NCBI GenBank assembly: GCA_902826685.1
Contig: CADEFT010000040.1
Location: 1-61,059, forward strand
Length of the DNA: 61,059 bases
DNA from: an uncultured Acidobacteriota bacterium
Lineage (GTDB): Bacteria; Acidobacteriota; Terriglobia; Bryobacterales; Bryobacteraceae
Reading direction: 5' to 3'
Both the position numbers and the translations under genes were made by a program. This document shows positions 25,082 through 33,829 of the stretch, piece after piece; the stretch's first letter is position 1; each line of letters starts with the position of its first letter. The notes beneath the pieces were generated by a model. That model saw only the letters and a program-made list of their open reading frames with translations, ran no database searches and had not been told where the DNA came from.

Positions 25082-26650
25082 ATGCTTCCTCTCCTCATCG
25101 CCGCCGCGATCCAGATCGGTTCCGAGAAGCAGTTGTTCATCGACCATAAGTTCTTCGAAACGGTGGAAGGCATTCAACTGAAAGTGAATCCTCCGCATCA
25201 GACGCGGGAGCGGCTGGTGCGCGCCGATGCGCCATGGGAAAGCGATGCCAGGCTCGGCAGCTATTGCACGGTGGTGCAGGAAGGCGGCAGGATCCGTCTT
25301 TGGTATCACGTGATGGCCGGCACGCCGCCGCCGGGCAAGAATCCGCCGTTCATGGGCGTGGGCTACGCCGAATCGAGCGACGGCATCCACTTCACCAAGC
25401 CCGCTCTTGGATTGGTGGAACGTAATGGATCGCGCCGGAACAACCTGGTGATGCCGCCCGATCCGAACCTGGTCACCGTGGGTGGTGCGTCCATCTGGCG
25501 CGACGACAATCCGGCCGCGGCGGCCGATGCGAAATACCGTTCGTGGAGCAAACTGTACCCGAAGCCCGGCTCGGGCATCCGCGGCCCGCATAGCGTTTGG
25601 AAGTCGCCCGACGGGCTGCGCTGGACGCTCGAGCAGCCGCGCGCCTCCGGGCTGCGCGCCGCCGATACACAGCCTTCGTGGTTCTGGGATCCGCGCGTGA
25701 AGCGCTATGTGGGCTACTCGCGGGAATGGGTGCGGGAGCGCTCGGGTTTCGGCGCGCGCATGGCTTCCTACAACGAGTCGGACGATCTGGTGAATTGGGA
25801 CTCCACTTACTTCGCGCTCGAACCCGATGAGCGGGACGGTACCGCCGCGCCGGCCTTGCGAGTGGACGCGGGCCGCATGGAGGTGAAAGGCGAAGACGTG
25901 CTGCCGCCGCGCGAGCGCCGCACGGCCTCTGAGTCCGTGGCCGCTGGAGAAGACCAGGTGCTGACTCCCAGCGCGCCGCTCGATTTTTACGGTCCCGGCG
26001 TGTTTCCTTACGAAGGGGTATACCTCGCGTTGATCCCGGTGTTTCATCACTGGCGCGGCAGCTCGCACGGAGCCTCGCCCAGCACCTCCGATGTGCAACT
26101 GGCGGTCAGCCGCGACGCCCGGCACTTTTCCCGGCCCGGCGGACGTCCTTCATTTCTACGCACCGGACCGGACGGCTCGTGGGATTCCAAATGGCTCTAT
26201 CCGGTGTTGCGGCCAGTGCGAATGGGCGACGAATTGTGGATCTATTACCTCGGTTCGAATCGCGATCACGCGGGCCGCCGCGACGCGAAAGCCGTGCGCG
26301 AAGAAGAGGCCATCTCGCGTGCCGTGATGCGTCTGGATGGGTTCGTTTCCGCCGATGCCGACTACGAAGGCGGCTGGTTCCTCACGCCCCCGATGGAGTT
26401 CAAGGGGTCGCGTCTGGAGCTGAATATCGACACGGGCGCCGGTGGTTCCGCGCGCGTGGAGATCCTGGAGGAATCGGGCAAGCCGATCGCCGGCTACAGC
26501 ATGTTCGACGCCGATGAGATCAATGCCAATGGAGTCGCCATTGCCGCCGCCTGGGGTGGCCGTAGCGACGTTTCGCCACTGGCCGGGCGCTCCATCCGGC
26601 TGCGCGTCAGAATGCGCGCCGCCAAGCTTTACGCGTTTCAGTTCCGGTAG
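25082..26650 (+). CDS. Secreted five-bladed-propeller glycosidase-like protein
   Basis: The frame is open from 25010, but the ATG at 25082 follows AGGA and opens a short signal peptide (MLPLLIAAAIQ). The 522-aa product contains blade motifs such as 'GRIRLWYHVMAG', 'YAESSDGIHFTKP' and 'WKSPDGLRWT', as in the GH32/GH43/GH68-type fold. Residues from about 400 form a beta-sandwich, perhaps carbohydrate-binding. I cannot identify the three acidic catalytic residues with confidence, so activity is unproven. It is the last gene of the kinase-methyltransferase operon. Its stop lies inside the 3' end of the convergent permease gene (13-bp overlap). Confidence 0.7.
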   Translation: MLPLLIAAAIQIGSEKQLFIDHKFFETVEGIQLKVNPPHQTRERLVRADAPWESDARLGSYCTVVQEGGRIRLWYHVMAGTPPPGKNPPFMGVGYAESSDGIHFTKPALGLVERNGSRRNNLVMPPDPNLVTVGGASIWRDDNPAAAADAKYRSWSKLYPKPGSGIRGPHSVWKSPDGLRWTLEQPRASGLRAADTQPSWFWDPRVKRYVGYSREWVRERSGFGARMASYNESDDLVNWDSTYFALEPDERDGTAAPALRVDAGRMEVKGEDVLPPRERRTASESVAAGEDQVLTPSAPLDFYGPGVFPYEGVYLALIPVFHHWRGSSHGASPSTSDVQLAVSRDARHFSRPGGRPSFLRTGPDGSWDSKWLYPVLRPVRMGDELWIYYLGSNRDHAGRRDAKAVREEEAISRAVMRLDGFVSADADYEGGWFLTPPMEFKGSRLELNIDTGAGGSARVEILEESGKPIAGYSMFDADEINANGVAIAAAWGGRSDVSPLAGRSIRLRVRMRAAKLYAFQFR

Positions 26651-27918
26651 CGGCCGAGCGGTATGCTGGCCGCCAATAGCGCCAGCGCCCACAGGCTGTT
26701 GATCGGATCCGCGAGGGCCGCGCCCGCCAGGAACGCCGCGCTGATCGCCAGCAGCGCGCCCGTCGAATACGGATGCGCCCAGGCGTGAAACGGCCGCGGC
26801 AGTCCGGGTTCCCGCCTGCGCAGAACGAATACGGCCAGAAAGGCGGAGCCGTAGTTGATCACATAGAGGAAGCCCGCGATCCCGAGCAATCGGCCCGTGG
26901 AGCCGGTGAGGACCATGGCCAGCGCGGCGGCTCCGCTGACCCACAAGGCGCCCATCGGCGTACCGTTCGCACTCACGGCGCCGAGTTGCGGAACGAACCC
27001 ACCGCGGCCGAGGGCGAACAGGATCCGGGTGGCTTGCAGCAGCACGGCATTCATGAGCGAAGGAATGGAAATCAGTGAGAGAACGGTGATGAGTTCGGCG
27101 CCGTGCGATCCGAAAACTTTGGAGGCGGCATCGGCGGCGGCGAGTTTCGAACCGGCGAGTTCACTCACCGGCAGCAAGTGCAGAAACGCCGCGTTCAATA
27201 GCAGGTAAATGGCGGCGACGCTCAGCACGCCCGCCACCATGGCGCGCGGCAGATTCCGTTCCGGCGCGACATCCTCTTCGGTGAAGTAGATCGGGTTATA
27301 CCAGCCGTCGAAAGTGTAGATCACCGCTTGCGCCGCGAGGATTACGGACGCCATCGACGGGCGCGCGCCCACCGGTTCCACTGGCGCCGGACTGGCCACA
27401 AAGCACGCCGCGGCGAGGCTGAGGAAGGCAGCCGCCTTGGCGATGCTGGCGAGGTTCTGGGTGGCCGCGCTCAACGCCAGTCCGCGCGATTGCAGAAGGG
27501 TGAACAGCAGTACGGCCGCCGCGGCAATCGCCTTGGTCCAGGGCGCGAGTGCAGGCCACAGCAGACTGGCGTACTCCGCCGTCACGATGGCGCCGAAGGC
27601 CACCGCCGCGAGTTGTCCCAGCCAATCGCCGAAGCCGATGGCGAAGCCCACACGCTCCCCGAAAGCGCGCCGGGCGAAAACATAGAATCCGCCGGCGAAC
27701 GGAAGGGCCGTGCCGAGTTCGGCTACCGCCACGGCGCCGAATAGCGCGTACAGCGCGCCCAGAATCCAGATGGAGTAGATGAGGGCCGGACTGCCGAGAT
27801 GCGCGGCAACCTCGCCCGGCGTGCGCAGAATGCCGGCGCCGATCGTTCCGCCCACCAGTGCCGCCACGCCGAACCCGGCGCCCAACAGGCGTAGCAGGCT
27901 GGAAGCAGGCGGCGTCAC
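26638..27918 (-). CDS. APC-superfamily amino acid permease
   Basis: The first in-frame ATG (27990) would run over the small plus-strand ORF and its promoter; the GTG at 27918 follows GAAAAGA and starts just before helix 1, giving 426 aa. The helix-1 signature 'GFGVAALVGGTIGAGILRTPGEVA' is typical of the APC family, where the GxG turn binds the substrate backbone. Twelve hydrophobic segments can be counted. It should be an inner-membrane transporter or exchanger for amino acids or polyamines; specificity is unknown. It is convergent with the glycosidase-like gene, overlapping by 13 bp. Confidence 0.88.
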   Translation of the reverse strand: MTPPASSLLRLLGAGFGVAALVGGTIGAGILRTPGEVAAHLGSPALIYSIWILGALYALFGAVAVAELGTALPFAGGFYVFARRAFGERVGFAIGFGDWLGQLAAVAFGAIVTAEYASLLWPALAPWTKAIAAAAVLLFTLLQSRGLALSAATQNLASIAKAAAFLSLAAACFVASPAPVEPVGARPSMASVILAAQAVIYTFDGWYNPIYFTEEDVAPERNLPRAMVAGVLSVAAIYLLLNAAFLHLLPVSELAGSKLAAADAASKVFGSHGAELITVLSLISIPSLMNAVLLQATRILFALGRGGFVPQLGAVSANGTPMGALWVSGAAALAMVLTGSTGRLLGIAGFLYVINYGSAFLAVFVLRRREPGLPRPFHAWAHPYSTGALLAISAAFLAGAALADPINSLWALALLAASIPLGRYRN

Positions 27919-27954
27919 GTATCTTTTCGAGCCCGTACCAGGGTACACTAGGCC

Positions 27955-28071
27955 ATGTCTCAAAGAACTGGAGATCGTTCCCGTTACCACCGCATTCGCA
28001 ACAAGCGCCGCCGGATGAGAATCGAGCGGCGGGCCGCCAAGGCGCAGTTCCTGGCGAAGAAATCCTCTTAG
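27955..28071 (+). CDS. Arginine-rich 38-residue protein (candidate small gene)
   Basis: An ATG at 27955 opens a 39-codon frame ending in TAG. The product has 11 Arg, 4 Lys and one His but only one Asp and one Glu (net charge about +13), and starts MSQRTGDRSRYHRIRNKRRR. Such composition suggests RNA or ribosome binding, similar in character to small ribosomal or ribosome-associated proteins; I do not recognise the family. A TACACT box (27944-27949) lies close to the start, and a GTACC-AG-GGTAC palindrome sits at 27936-27947. There is no clear Shine-Dalgarno. Its stop overlaps the stop of the convergent LptFG gene by three bases. The chance of a spurious ORF is real, but the fit between two genes on the other strand favours a gene. 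Confidence 0.45.
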   Translation: MSQRTGDRSRYHRIRNKRRRMRIERRAAKAQFLAKKSS

Positions 28072-30383
28072 CTGCGAACCCTCATCAACAGGTACGTGCC
28101 GGCCAGTGAAAAAATGGCGTCTGGACTCCAGGCCGCCAGTTGCGCGGGCAACTGGCCGACATGTCCCATCTGTTCGAACAGGCTGCCCAGCGCGTAATAG
28201 CAGATCGCGATGCCGAGGCTGATGCCCACGGGCGCCATCGCGCCCCGGTTACCGGTGAAAAAGGCGAACGGCGTCGAGATCAGCGCCATGATGACCGCAA
28301 ACAGCGGCACCGAGAATTTCTTCTGATACTGCACCTGTAACCGCACGGTATCGAAGCCGCTCTGTTTCAGCTCTTCGATGTAACCCGCCAGTTGGTGGAA
28401 GTTCATCTGCTTATCCTGTTTCACTTCCTTGAGGAAGTAACCGGGCGGCTCGTCGAGTTCGGGGAAAGTGGCTGTGGTCTCGCGGAAATCGGCGAATTTG
28501 GTGACGTGGAATCCGTTAAACTCGCGCATCCAGCCGTTCTGGAAAACCCAGTGTTTGATGCCGGGCTCCCAGCGCGCGTTCTCGGCGTAGATGTGGCGAT
28601 TGAGCCGGAACATCTTCCGGTCGAGCTCGTAAATGCTCACGCCCACCATCACGTTGGCTTCGGCATCGAAGTGCTTGTAGTAATAGATCCATGGCCCCTT
28701 GCCGAAGATCCACTTACGATCGGGCCGCAGAAACGTCTGCACGGGACGGCCCTTGATCTGGTTGCGGATGGCGTCCTGCACCAGGTTGGCTTCGGGCACC
28801 ACGTAATAATCGAAAGCGAACAGCGCGCCGCTCAGGATGAGGCCCGCGAGCAGCACCGGAATCGCGAGCCGGTAAAGGCTGACGCCGCATGCCTTCATCG
28901 CGGTCAGTTCGTTGCTTTTGGCCAGCAGGCCGAAGGTGATCAGCACGGCCACCAGCACGCTCATGGGCGCCGAATCGAAGATCAACCTTGGCGTCAGGAA
29001 CAGGTGATAGCGCCCGATGAGCGCCATGGGGATTTTGTTTTTCAGAATGTCGCCCAGCAGCTCAAAGAACGTGAACACGTGCGTCATCAGCACGAAGCTC
29101 AGCAACAGCACCACGAAGTAATAGAGGAACGTCGTGAGCACGTAGGTGTCGAGCAGTTGCGGCAGCAGAGGAAAGCGGAAGCGGCCCAGATCCTTTTCCT
29201 TGCCGATGCCGGTGGCGCCACCGAGCCAATGCCAGACGCCCGCGCCCGCCGCCTTGATCGAAGCGGCCCAATCGCCGTCGCCCGGCCGTTCGAGCCGCGC
29301 CATCAGGATCGCGGCCAGCGCGGCGAAGACGATATTCGGAATCCATACGGCCACGCCCACCGGCAGCGTCCCCTGCCGCGCCAGCGCCACCAGGCTGATC
29401 TGCGCCATGTAGTAAAGGAAGCCCAGCGCCACGGTCATCACAAACGCGGCGGACTTGCCACCCTTGCGCGACGATATGCCGAGCGGCACCGCCACCAGCG
29501 CCAGCACCACGCATGCCACCGGAAGCGCCAGCCGCTGATGAAACTCGATACGGGCGGGCACGTGTTCGCGCGCCTGCTCCCATAGCGGACCCATTTCCAG
29601 TTCCGTGTAATCCTTGGCCTTTTTTTCCGAACGCCGCGGCGCATCCAGCACCTGTTCGCCCTTGGGGAACGCCTGGGCGTAGTATTCTTCCACCTTGCGC
29701 GCGGTTTCGAAGTTACTGCCGTTGCGCAGGGAAAGCTGGATGCGGTTGTTGACCAGGTCGGGCACGGCGATGGCTTCGGCCGCCAGCGTGATGCGAGGCG
29801 CTTCGCCGCGGTCGCCGGCTCCGTCACGCTGATCGGGCGGCCGCAGATCGGCCATGAAGACGTTGCGCCACTTCACCACCGGACCTGGAATGACGTCTTC
29901 CACGTAGAGCACGCGATTGGGAAACTGCTCTTCAAAGACGCGCGGCTGAATCTCGGCGGTGACCTGCGCCGCGCCCATGTCGTTGACGATTCGGAATGTC
30001 TCTCTTGTCGCCCAGGGAGTGAGAATGCAGGTGGCGTAGGCGGCCACCGCCAGTCCCATCGCCGCGAACGTCAGCACCGGCGCGGTCACGCGGCGGCTGG
30101 GCACTCCGGCCGCCCGCAGAGCGACGATTTCGCCGTCGCTCGACATACGCCCCATGGCGATCAGAACGCCGGTGAGAATGCCCACCGGAATCGAGAAGGG
30201 AAAGGTTTGCGGCAGAATCAACAGGAACAGACTGCCTACCTGTTCGAGCGTGGCGGAACTGGTGACCAGTTGCTCAAACAGGCGGCCCAGCTTCTGCAGA
30301 AACAGAACGAAGGTGAACAGAACCGTGCCGAGGAAGGCGCTGGTGGCGACCTCGCGAAAGATATGCCGGCTGAGAACCCACAT
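28068..30383 (-). CDS. LptF-LptG fusion, LPS export permease
   Basis: The 771-aa protein contains two complete YjgP/YjgQ-type units in one chain. Residues 1-370 look like LptF ('MWVLSRHIFREVATSAFLGTVL', 'FPFSIPVGILTGVLIAMGRMSSDGEIVALRAAG'), with a periplasmic beta-jellyroll between helix groups. Residues about 400-771 repeat the plan ('DTYVLTTFLYYFVVLLLSFV', 'LLAKSNELTAMKACGVSLYRL') as LptG. In E. coli the two are separate proteins that, with the ATPase LptB, extract LPS from the inner membrane; here one gene supplies both halves. It is last in the operon, 6 bp after the TldE-like gene. No lptB, lptC or lptA lies in the window. Confidence 0.9.
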   Translation of the reverse strand: MWVLSRHIFREVATSAFLGTVLFTFVLFLQKLGRLFEQLVTSSATLEQVGSLFLLILPQTFPFSIPVGILTGVLIAMGRMSSDGEIVALRAAGVPSRRVTAPVLTFAAMGLAVAAYATCILTPWATRETFRIVNDMGAAQVTAEIQPRVFEEQFPNRVLYVEDVIPGPVVKWRNVFMADLRPPDQRDGAGDRGEAPRITLAAEAIAVPDLVNNRIQLSLRNGSNFETARKVEEYYAQAFPKGEQVLDAPRRSEKKAKDYTELEMGPLWEQAREHVPARIEFHQRLALPVACVVLALVAVPLGISSRKGGKSAAFVMTVALGFLYYMAQISLVALARQGTLPVGVAVWIPNIVFAALAAILMARLERPGDGDWAASIKAAGAGVWHWLGGATGIGKEKDLGRFRFPLLPQLLDTYVLTTFLYYFVVLLLSFVLMTHVFTFFELLGDILKNKIPMALIGRYHLFLTPRLIFDSAPMSVLVAVLITFGLLAKSNELTAMKACGVSLYRLAIPVLLAGLILSGALFAFDYYVVPEANLVQDAIRNQIKGRPVQTFLRPDRKWIFGKGPWIYYYKHFDAEANVMVGVSIYELDRKMFRLNRHIYAENARWEPGIKHWVFQNGWMREFNGFHVTKFADFRETTATFPELDEPPGYFLKEVKQDKQMNFHQLAGYIEELKQSGFDTVRLQVQYQKKFSVPLFAVIMALISTPFAFFTGNRGAMAPVGISLGIAICYYALGSLFEQMGHVGQLPAQLAAWSPDAIFSLAGTYLLMRVRS

Positions 30384-30389
30384 GCGGAC

Positions 30390-32123
30390 TTAATTTGCCA
30401 GAGGCGGCGGTGGAACGATGGGCGGCTTCGGCAAATCGCCGGGGAACGGCTCCAGTTCCACGTCTTCAAACAGCAGGGAAGGCGCGATGATGGAGGCGCC
30501 GGCCACGTAGCCGCCCGCATCCACACGCGCCAGCGGCGCGGCGTTTTCGAAATACTCAAACAGGTGCTGCTCATCGGATGCGGCGGCGATATCCTTCATC
30601 GTGCGCGCATCCATGCCGCGGAAGCGAAGACCGCGAACCAGTTCCTCCCGCCCGTCCGGATACACCTTGTAAGCCATCACGGGGACCGTGATGCCGGCGC
30701 GCTGCAGGCCGCGGTAGGCGCGCGCCAGCTCTTCATTGGAAGCCGAGGAAGGGAAGTCGAGCTTGCGGATCACGATGACGTAAGGCTTCGAGCGCGCCTT
30801 GCCCATTTCGAGCAAGCGTTTGCGCAAATCGGCCGCCGTAACGGCCTGGGCGGCTTTGACGAAGACCACGCCGGGCAGCGGCACCACGCCGCCAAGGGAG
30901 CCCGGAATGCGCCCATGGCCGTTCGACGCTTCGACGCCCACTACCGGCTGACGCGAGGCATAGTACGTCTTAAGGACTCCTTTTTCCACCAGCGGCAGAG
31001 GCTTCGGCACCACGCCTTCGGCATCCACCGGATAGCTGCCGATCAGCGGCCGGCCGCGCCAGGTCGCCTGGGTGGGATCGTCCACCACATCGAAGGTTTC
31101 GGGCAGAATACGCGATCCGATCCGGCCTTCCAGTTCACCCGTGGGAATATTGATGGGCCGGTCCGGGTCGGTGACCGGCTTGCGCGAAACCGAAAGATTC
31201 CGCGCCAGCGCCTGCGCCATGTATTGCGCCGCTGCGGTGCCCTCAAACAATACGGGACCGGAATAGGATTCGCCCACAGGCGCTTTCACCAGCGCGCGCA
31301 GGGTGTCTGCCGATTTCTGAATGGCGGCCTTCACGTCGGACACAGCCGGCAACTGCTGGCCTTCGGGCGCCAGCACTTCTACCATGTCATGCACCTTCGA
31401 ACCGTCGGGCGCGATGGCCATGGCGCGCGCCCGGTAGTAGGCCATGTTGTCGGGGAAGCGCAGATCGGCGCCTTCGTTGTTCACCTGATAGGAAATGGTT
31501 TGCGACGCGTAGGCGGTCACGTCGGAAGCGGCGATTTCCGGGTAATCCAGAAAGACGCGCGAAAGCTCCCGTGCCCGCTCACGCCACACTGCGCCGTCGA
31601 TGGGCTTGCGCAGGTTGGGCAGAATCAGCTTTACGGGCGCGGAGGCCGCGAAGTCGGCCAGATTTTCCGTGCTCGAAACATTCTTGAGCGACGATTTCTT
31701 CCGCGCCAGCGCTTCCAGCGCCTGTTTATAGGCGCGGTCGGTGGCGAGCCAAAAGCAATGACGCAGCGTATCGTAGTTGTCTTCGAGCGGATAACGGAAT
31801 GGATCGAACCGCGAGCCGCGGTAGAAATCGCTGGCGATGTGGTTGCTGTTATCGAGCTTCGGGTCGCCCACGCGCACGCGTACCCGCGGATAGCGATCCC
31901 GGCTGGAACGCTCCGAAAGCAGCGCGCCGAGCGAGGCGCGGCCCATGTAGAACTCGCCGTCGTCGAGCGAATACTCCACGAAATAGGGGGGCTCGTCCAC
32001 CAGCCGCAACTGCCGTGCCCGCGCAATCTCATCGCGCATGGCGCGCAACACCACATCCTTTTCGCCGGGCGTCTGGCCGTTTAACACGCAAGCCAGCAGG
32101 AAGACCGCCGCGATCCGTTTCAT
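30390..32123 (-). CDS. Exported TldE/PmbA-like partner, no HExxxH
   Basis: The 577-aa protein has a signal peptide (MKRIAAVFLLACVLNGQ) and the two-domain TldD/PmbA fold, including 'PGSLGGVVPLPGVVFVKAAQAV' and a C-terminal 'APLARVDAGGYVAGASIIAPSLLFEDVEL' block. At the place where TldD proteins hold HExxxH, this protein reads FEGTAAAQYMAQAL, so it lacks the zinc ligands and should be the non-catalytic partner of a heterodimer. Its ATG overlaps the stop of the catalytic TldD gene (ATGA). TldD/E complexes are normally cytoplasmic and degrade unfolded peptides; the leaders here point to a periplasmic version. Confidence 0.88.
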   Translation of the reverse strand: MKRIAAVFLLACVLNGQTPGEKDVVLRAMRDEIARARQLRLVDEPPYFVEYSLDDGEFYMGRASLGALLSERSSRDRYPRVRVRVGDPKLDNSNHIASDFYRGSRFDPFRYPLEDNYDTLRHCFWLATDRAYKQALEALARKKSSLKNVSSTENLADFAASAPVKLILPNLRKPIDGAVWRERARELSRVFLDYPEIAASDVTAYASQTISYQVNNEGADLRFPDNMAYYRARAMAIAPDGSKVHDMVEVLAPEGQQLPAVSDVKAAIQKSADTLRALVKAPVGESYSGPVLFEGTAAAQYMAQALARNLSVSRKPVTDPDRPINIPTGELEGRIGSRILPETFDVVDDPTQATWRGRPLIGSYPVDAEGVVPKPLPLVEKGVLKTYYASRQPVVGVEASNGHGRIPGSLGGVVPLPGVVFVKAAQAVTAADLRKRLLEMGKARSKPYVIVIRKLDFPSSASNEELARAYRGLQRAGITVPVMAYKVYPDGREELVRGLRFRGMDARTMKDIAAASDEQHLFEYFENAAPLARVDAGGYVAGASIIAPSLLFEDVELEPFPGDLPKPPIVPPPPLAN

Positions 32124-33829
32124 TGAACGCCTCCCAGTTGGATGTTCACGGTGGGCCTGGGCAGGGTGGGCGGCGAATCGACGCCGGCGGCCTTGCGTTG
32201 AATCTCGATTTCGGAGACCAGCAGCGCGGGCGAGACGGCGGACACCGGCACGCTGCCCGATTCGGCGCCGCAGATGCCGTTGAAGACATCGGGCTGATCG
32301 GAGGTCGCGGTGATCTTGGCGAAGCTCGCCAGCGGCGTGCCCACGATGTTGACGCCGCGCACCAGTTCATCGGGCCGGCCATCGGGATACACGCGGAAGA
32401 CCACCAGCGGCATGACAGTGAACGCCTGCAACCCTTGACGGCCCGTGGTGGTGAAGCCGCCGGTGACCTGCTCAAAGTAGAGCCCGTAAGGCTTACCCTG
32501 CTTCTTCACCTCTTCGATCAGCGCGGCGCGCAGCTTGTCGTCCGGCATGGTGCGCGAGGAATTGACGATCAGGTTCGACTGGCGGGCCACTACTTCGGCG
32601 CCCGCTTCGCGCCGGCCGTGACCATTCGATTTCGGGAACCCGCGCACCGGCGACCGCGACATCAGGAACGTTTTGAGGATGCCGTTTTCGACGACGGTGA
32701 CGGGCCGCGCCGCCACGCCTTCGTCGTCGTAAGCGTACCAGCCGTTCAAATCGGTCTTGGCCATTTCCTTGCGGGTGGGGTCGAACACCACGGAAAGAAA
32801 AGTGGGCAGCACCGGCTGGCCGATACTCTTGGTGAACGTCTGCCCTTCGCTCTCGTCTTTCTGGCGATGGCCTTCGATGCGGTGGCCGAAAATTTCATGG
32901 AAGAACACGCCCGCCGAAGATCCGGAAAGAATCGCCGGGCCGACGTAGGGATCGACCGGTGGCGCGCGCAGCAGATCGGTAAGGCGTTTGGCCACCGTCT
33001 GGACAGCGGCGGTGATGGTGTCTTCTTTCGGCAGCCGGCTGGCGACTTCCGCCTCGAAGGTATCGGTGGCGGAAAGATCCATCCCGTCGCTGGCCTTGCC
33101 GAACGCCGCGATCAGAACACGCGCGAAGCCGCGGCCGTCCTGCACGCGCGTGCCCTCGGAGTTGACCAGATAGCGCACCTGGCGGCTGGCGACTACCGAT
33201 ACGGTGGAATTCAACACGCCGCGATGCTTGCTGAATTCGGCCGACCACTTGCGAATCTTTTCCGTCCAATCCTTGCGATTGAAAACGAGCTTGGGGGTGT
33301 CTTTCGCAAAGGTGGCGGGCTCTTCGGTTGAAAAGTCGTCGGAGTCGTCCTCTTCGGCCGCCTTCACCTGCGTGTTGGCCTTGATGCGAATCAGGCGCTG
33401 CGAGGCCAGCCGGTAAACACGATCGGTCTCGAGCCAAACGCGGCGGCGGATGGCCGCTGGACTGTCTTCGAGGGGAATCGCCACGCCGGCCGTGAAGCGT
33501 GCGAAATCGCCGCGCATGCGATGGTAATTATCGAGCTTCGGCGTGCCGACGCGGATGGTGATATCGAGATTGCGCGTGCGCGTGGGGGAAGAGGTTTGCA
33601 GTGAGCCGAGCGTCGCCGTCAGAACGTCCGCTTCCTCTTCGGTGACCTCGTAGGCCATGTAGTACGGCGCCGGATCCGCCTTTTCTTTCAGCGCATCGAA
33701 GTTCCGCTTCAACTCTTCGGCGAGGATGTCGAGCAGCTTTCCCGATTCCTGGGCATGCAACCCGGCGGCGAAAATGAGGCAAACGGCGAACGATCGGCAT
33801 GACACGCGTTTAGCATAACATCTGGTCAT
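32120..33829 (-). CDS. Exported TldD-like metalloprotease
   Basis: The 569-aa product has the TldD zinc motif HEIFGH (about residue 310, in GVFFHEIFGHRIEGHRQ) and downstream conserved blocks 'GWYAYDDEGVAARPVTVVENGIL' and 'LMSRSPVRGFPKSNGHGRR'. TldD with TldE forms a tunnel-like protease acting on small unfolded peptides, known from microcin B17 maturation and CcdA degradation. Residues 9-26 (VSCRSFAVCLIFAAGLHAQ) form a signal peptide, unlike the cytoplasmic E. coli protein. The ATG at 33829 overlaps the stop of the upstream amidohydrolase gene by four bases, and its own stop overlaps the TldE-like start, so the three are translationally coupled. Confidence 0.9.
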   Translation of the reverse strand: MTRCYAKRVSCRSFAVCLIFAAGLHAQESGKLLDILAEELKRNFDALKEKADPAPYYMAYEVTEEEADVLTATLGSLQTSSPTRTRNLDITIRVGTPKLDNYHRMRGDFARFTAGVAIPLEDSPAAIRRRVWLETDRVYRLASQRLIRIKANTQVKAAEEDDSDDFSTEEPATFAKDTPKLVFNRKDWTEKIRKWSAEFSKHRGVLNSTVSVVASRQVRYLVNSEGTRVQDGRGFARVLIAAFGKASDGMDLSATDTFEAEVASRLPKEDTITAAVQTVAKRLTDLLRAPPVDPYVGPAILSGSSAGVFFHEIFGHRIEGHRQKDESEGQTFTKSIGQPVLPTFLSVVFDPTRKEMAKTDLNGWYAYDDEGVAARPVTVVENGILKTFLMSRSPVRGFPKSNGHGRREAGAEVVARQSNLIVNSSRTMPDDKLRAALIEEVKKQGKPYGLYFEQVTGGFTTTGRQGLQAFTVMPLVVFRVYPDGRPDELVRGVNIVGTPLASFAKITATSDQPDVFNGICGAESGSVPVSAVSPALLVSEIEIQRKAAGVDSPPTLPRPTVNIQLGGVQ

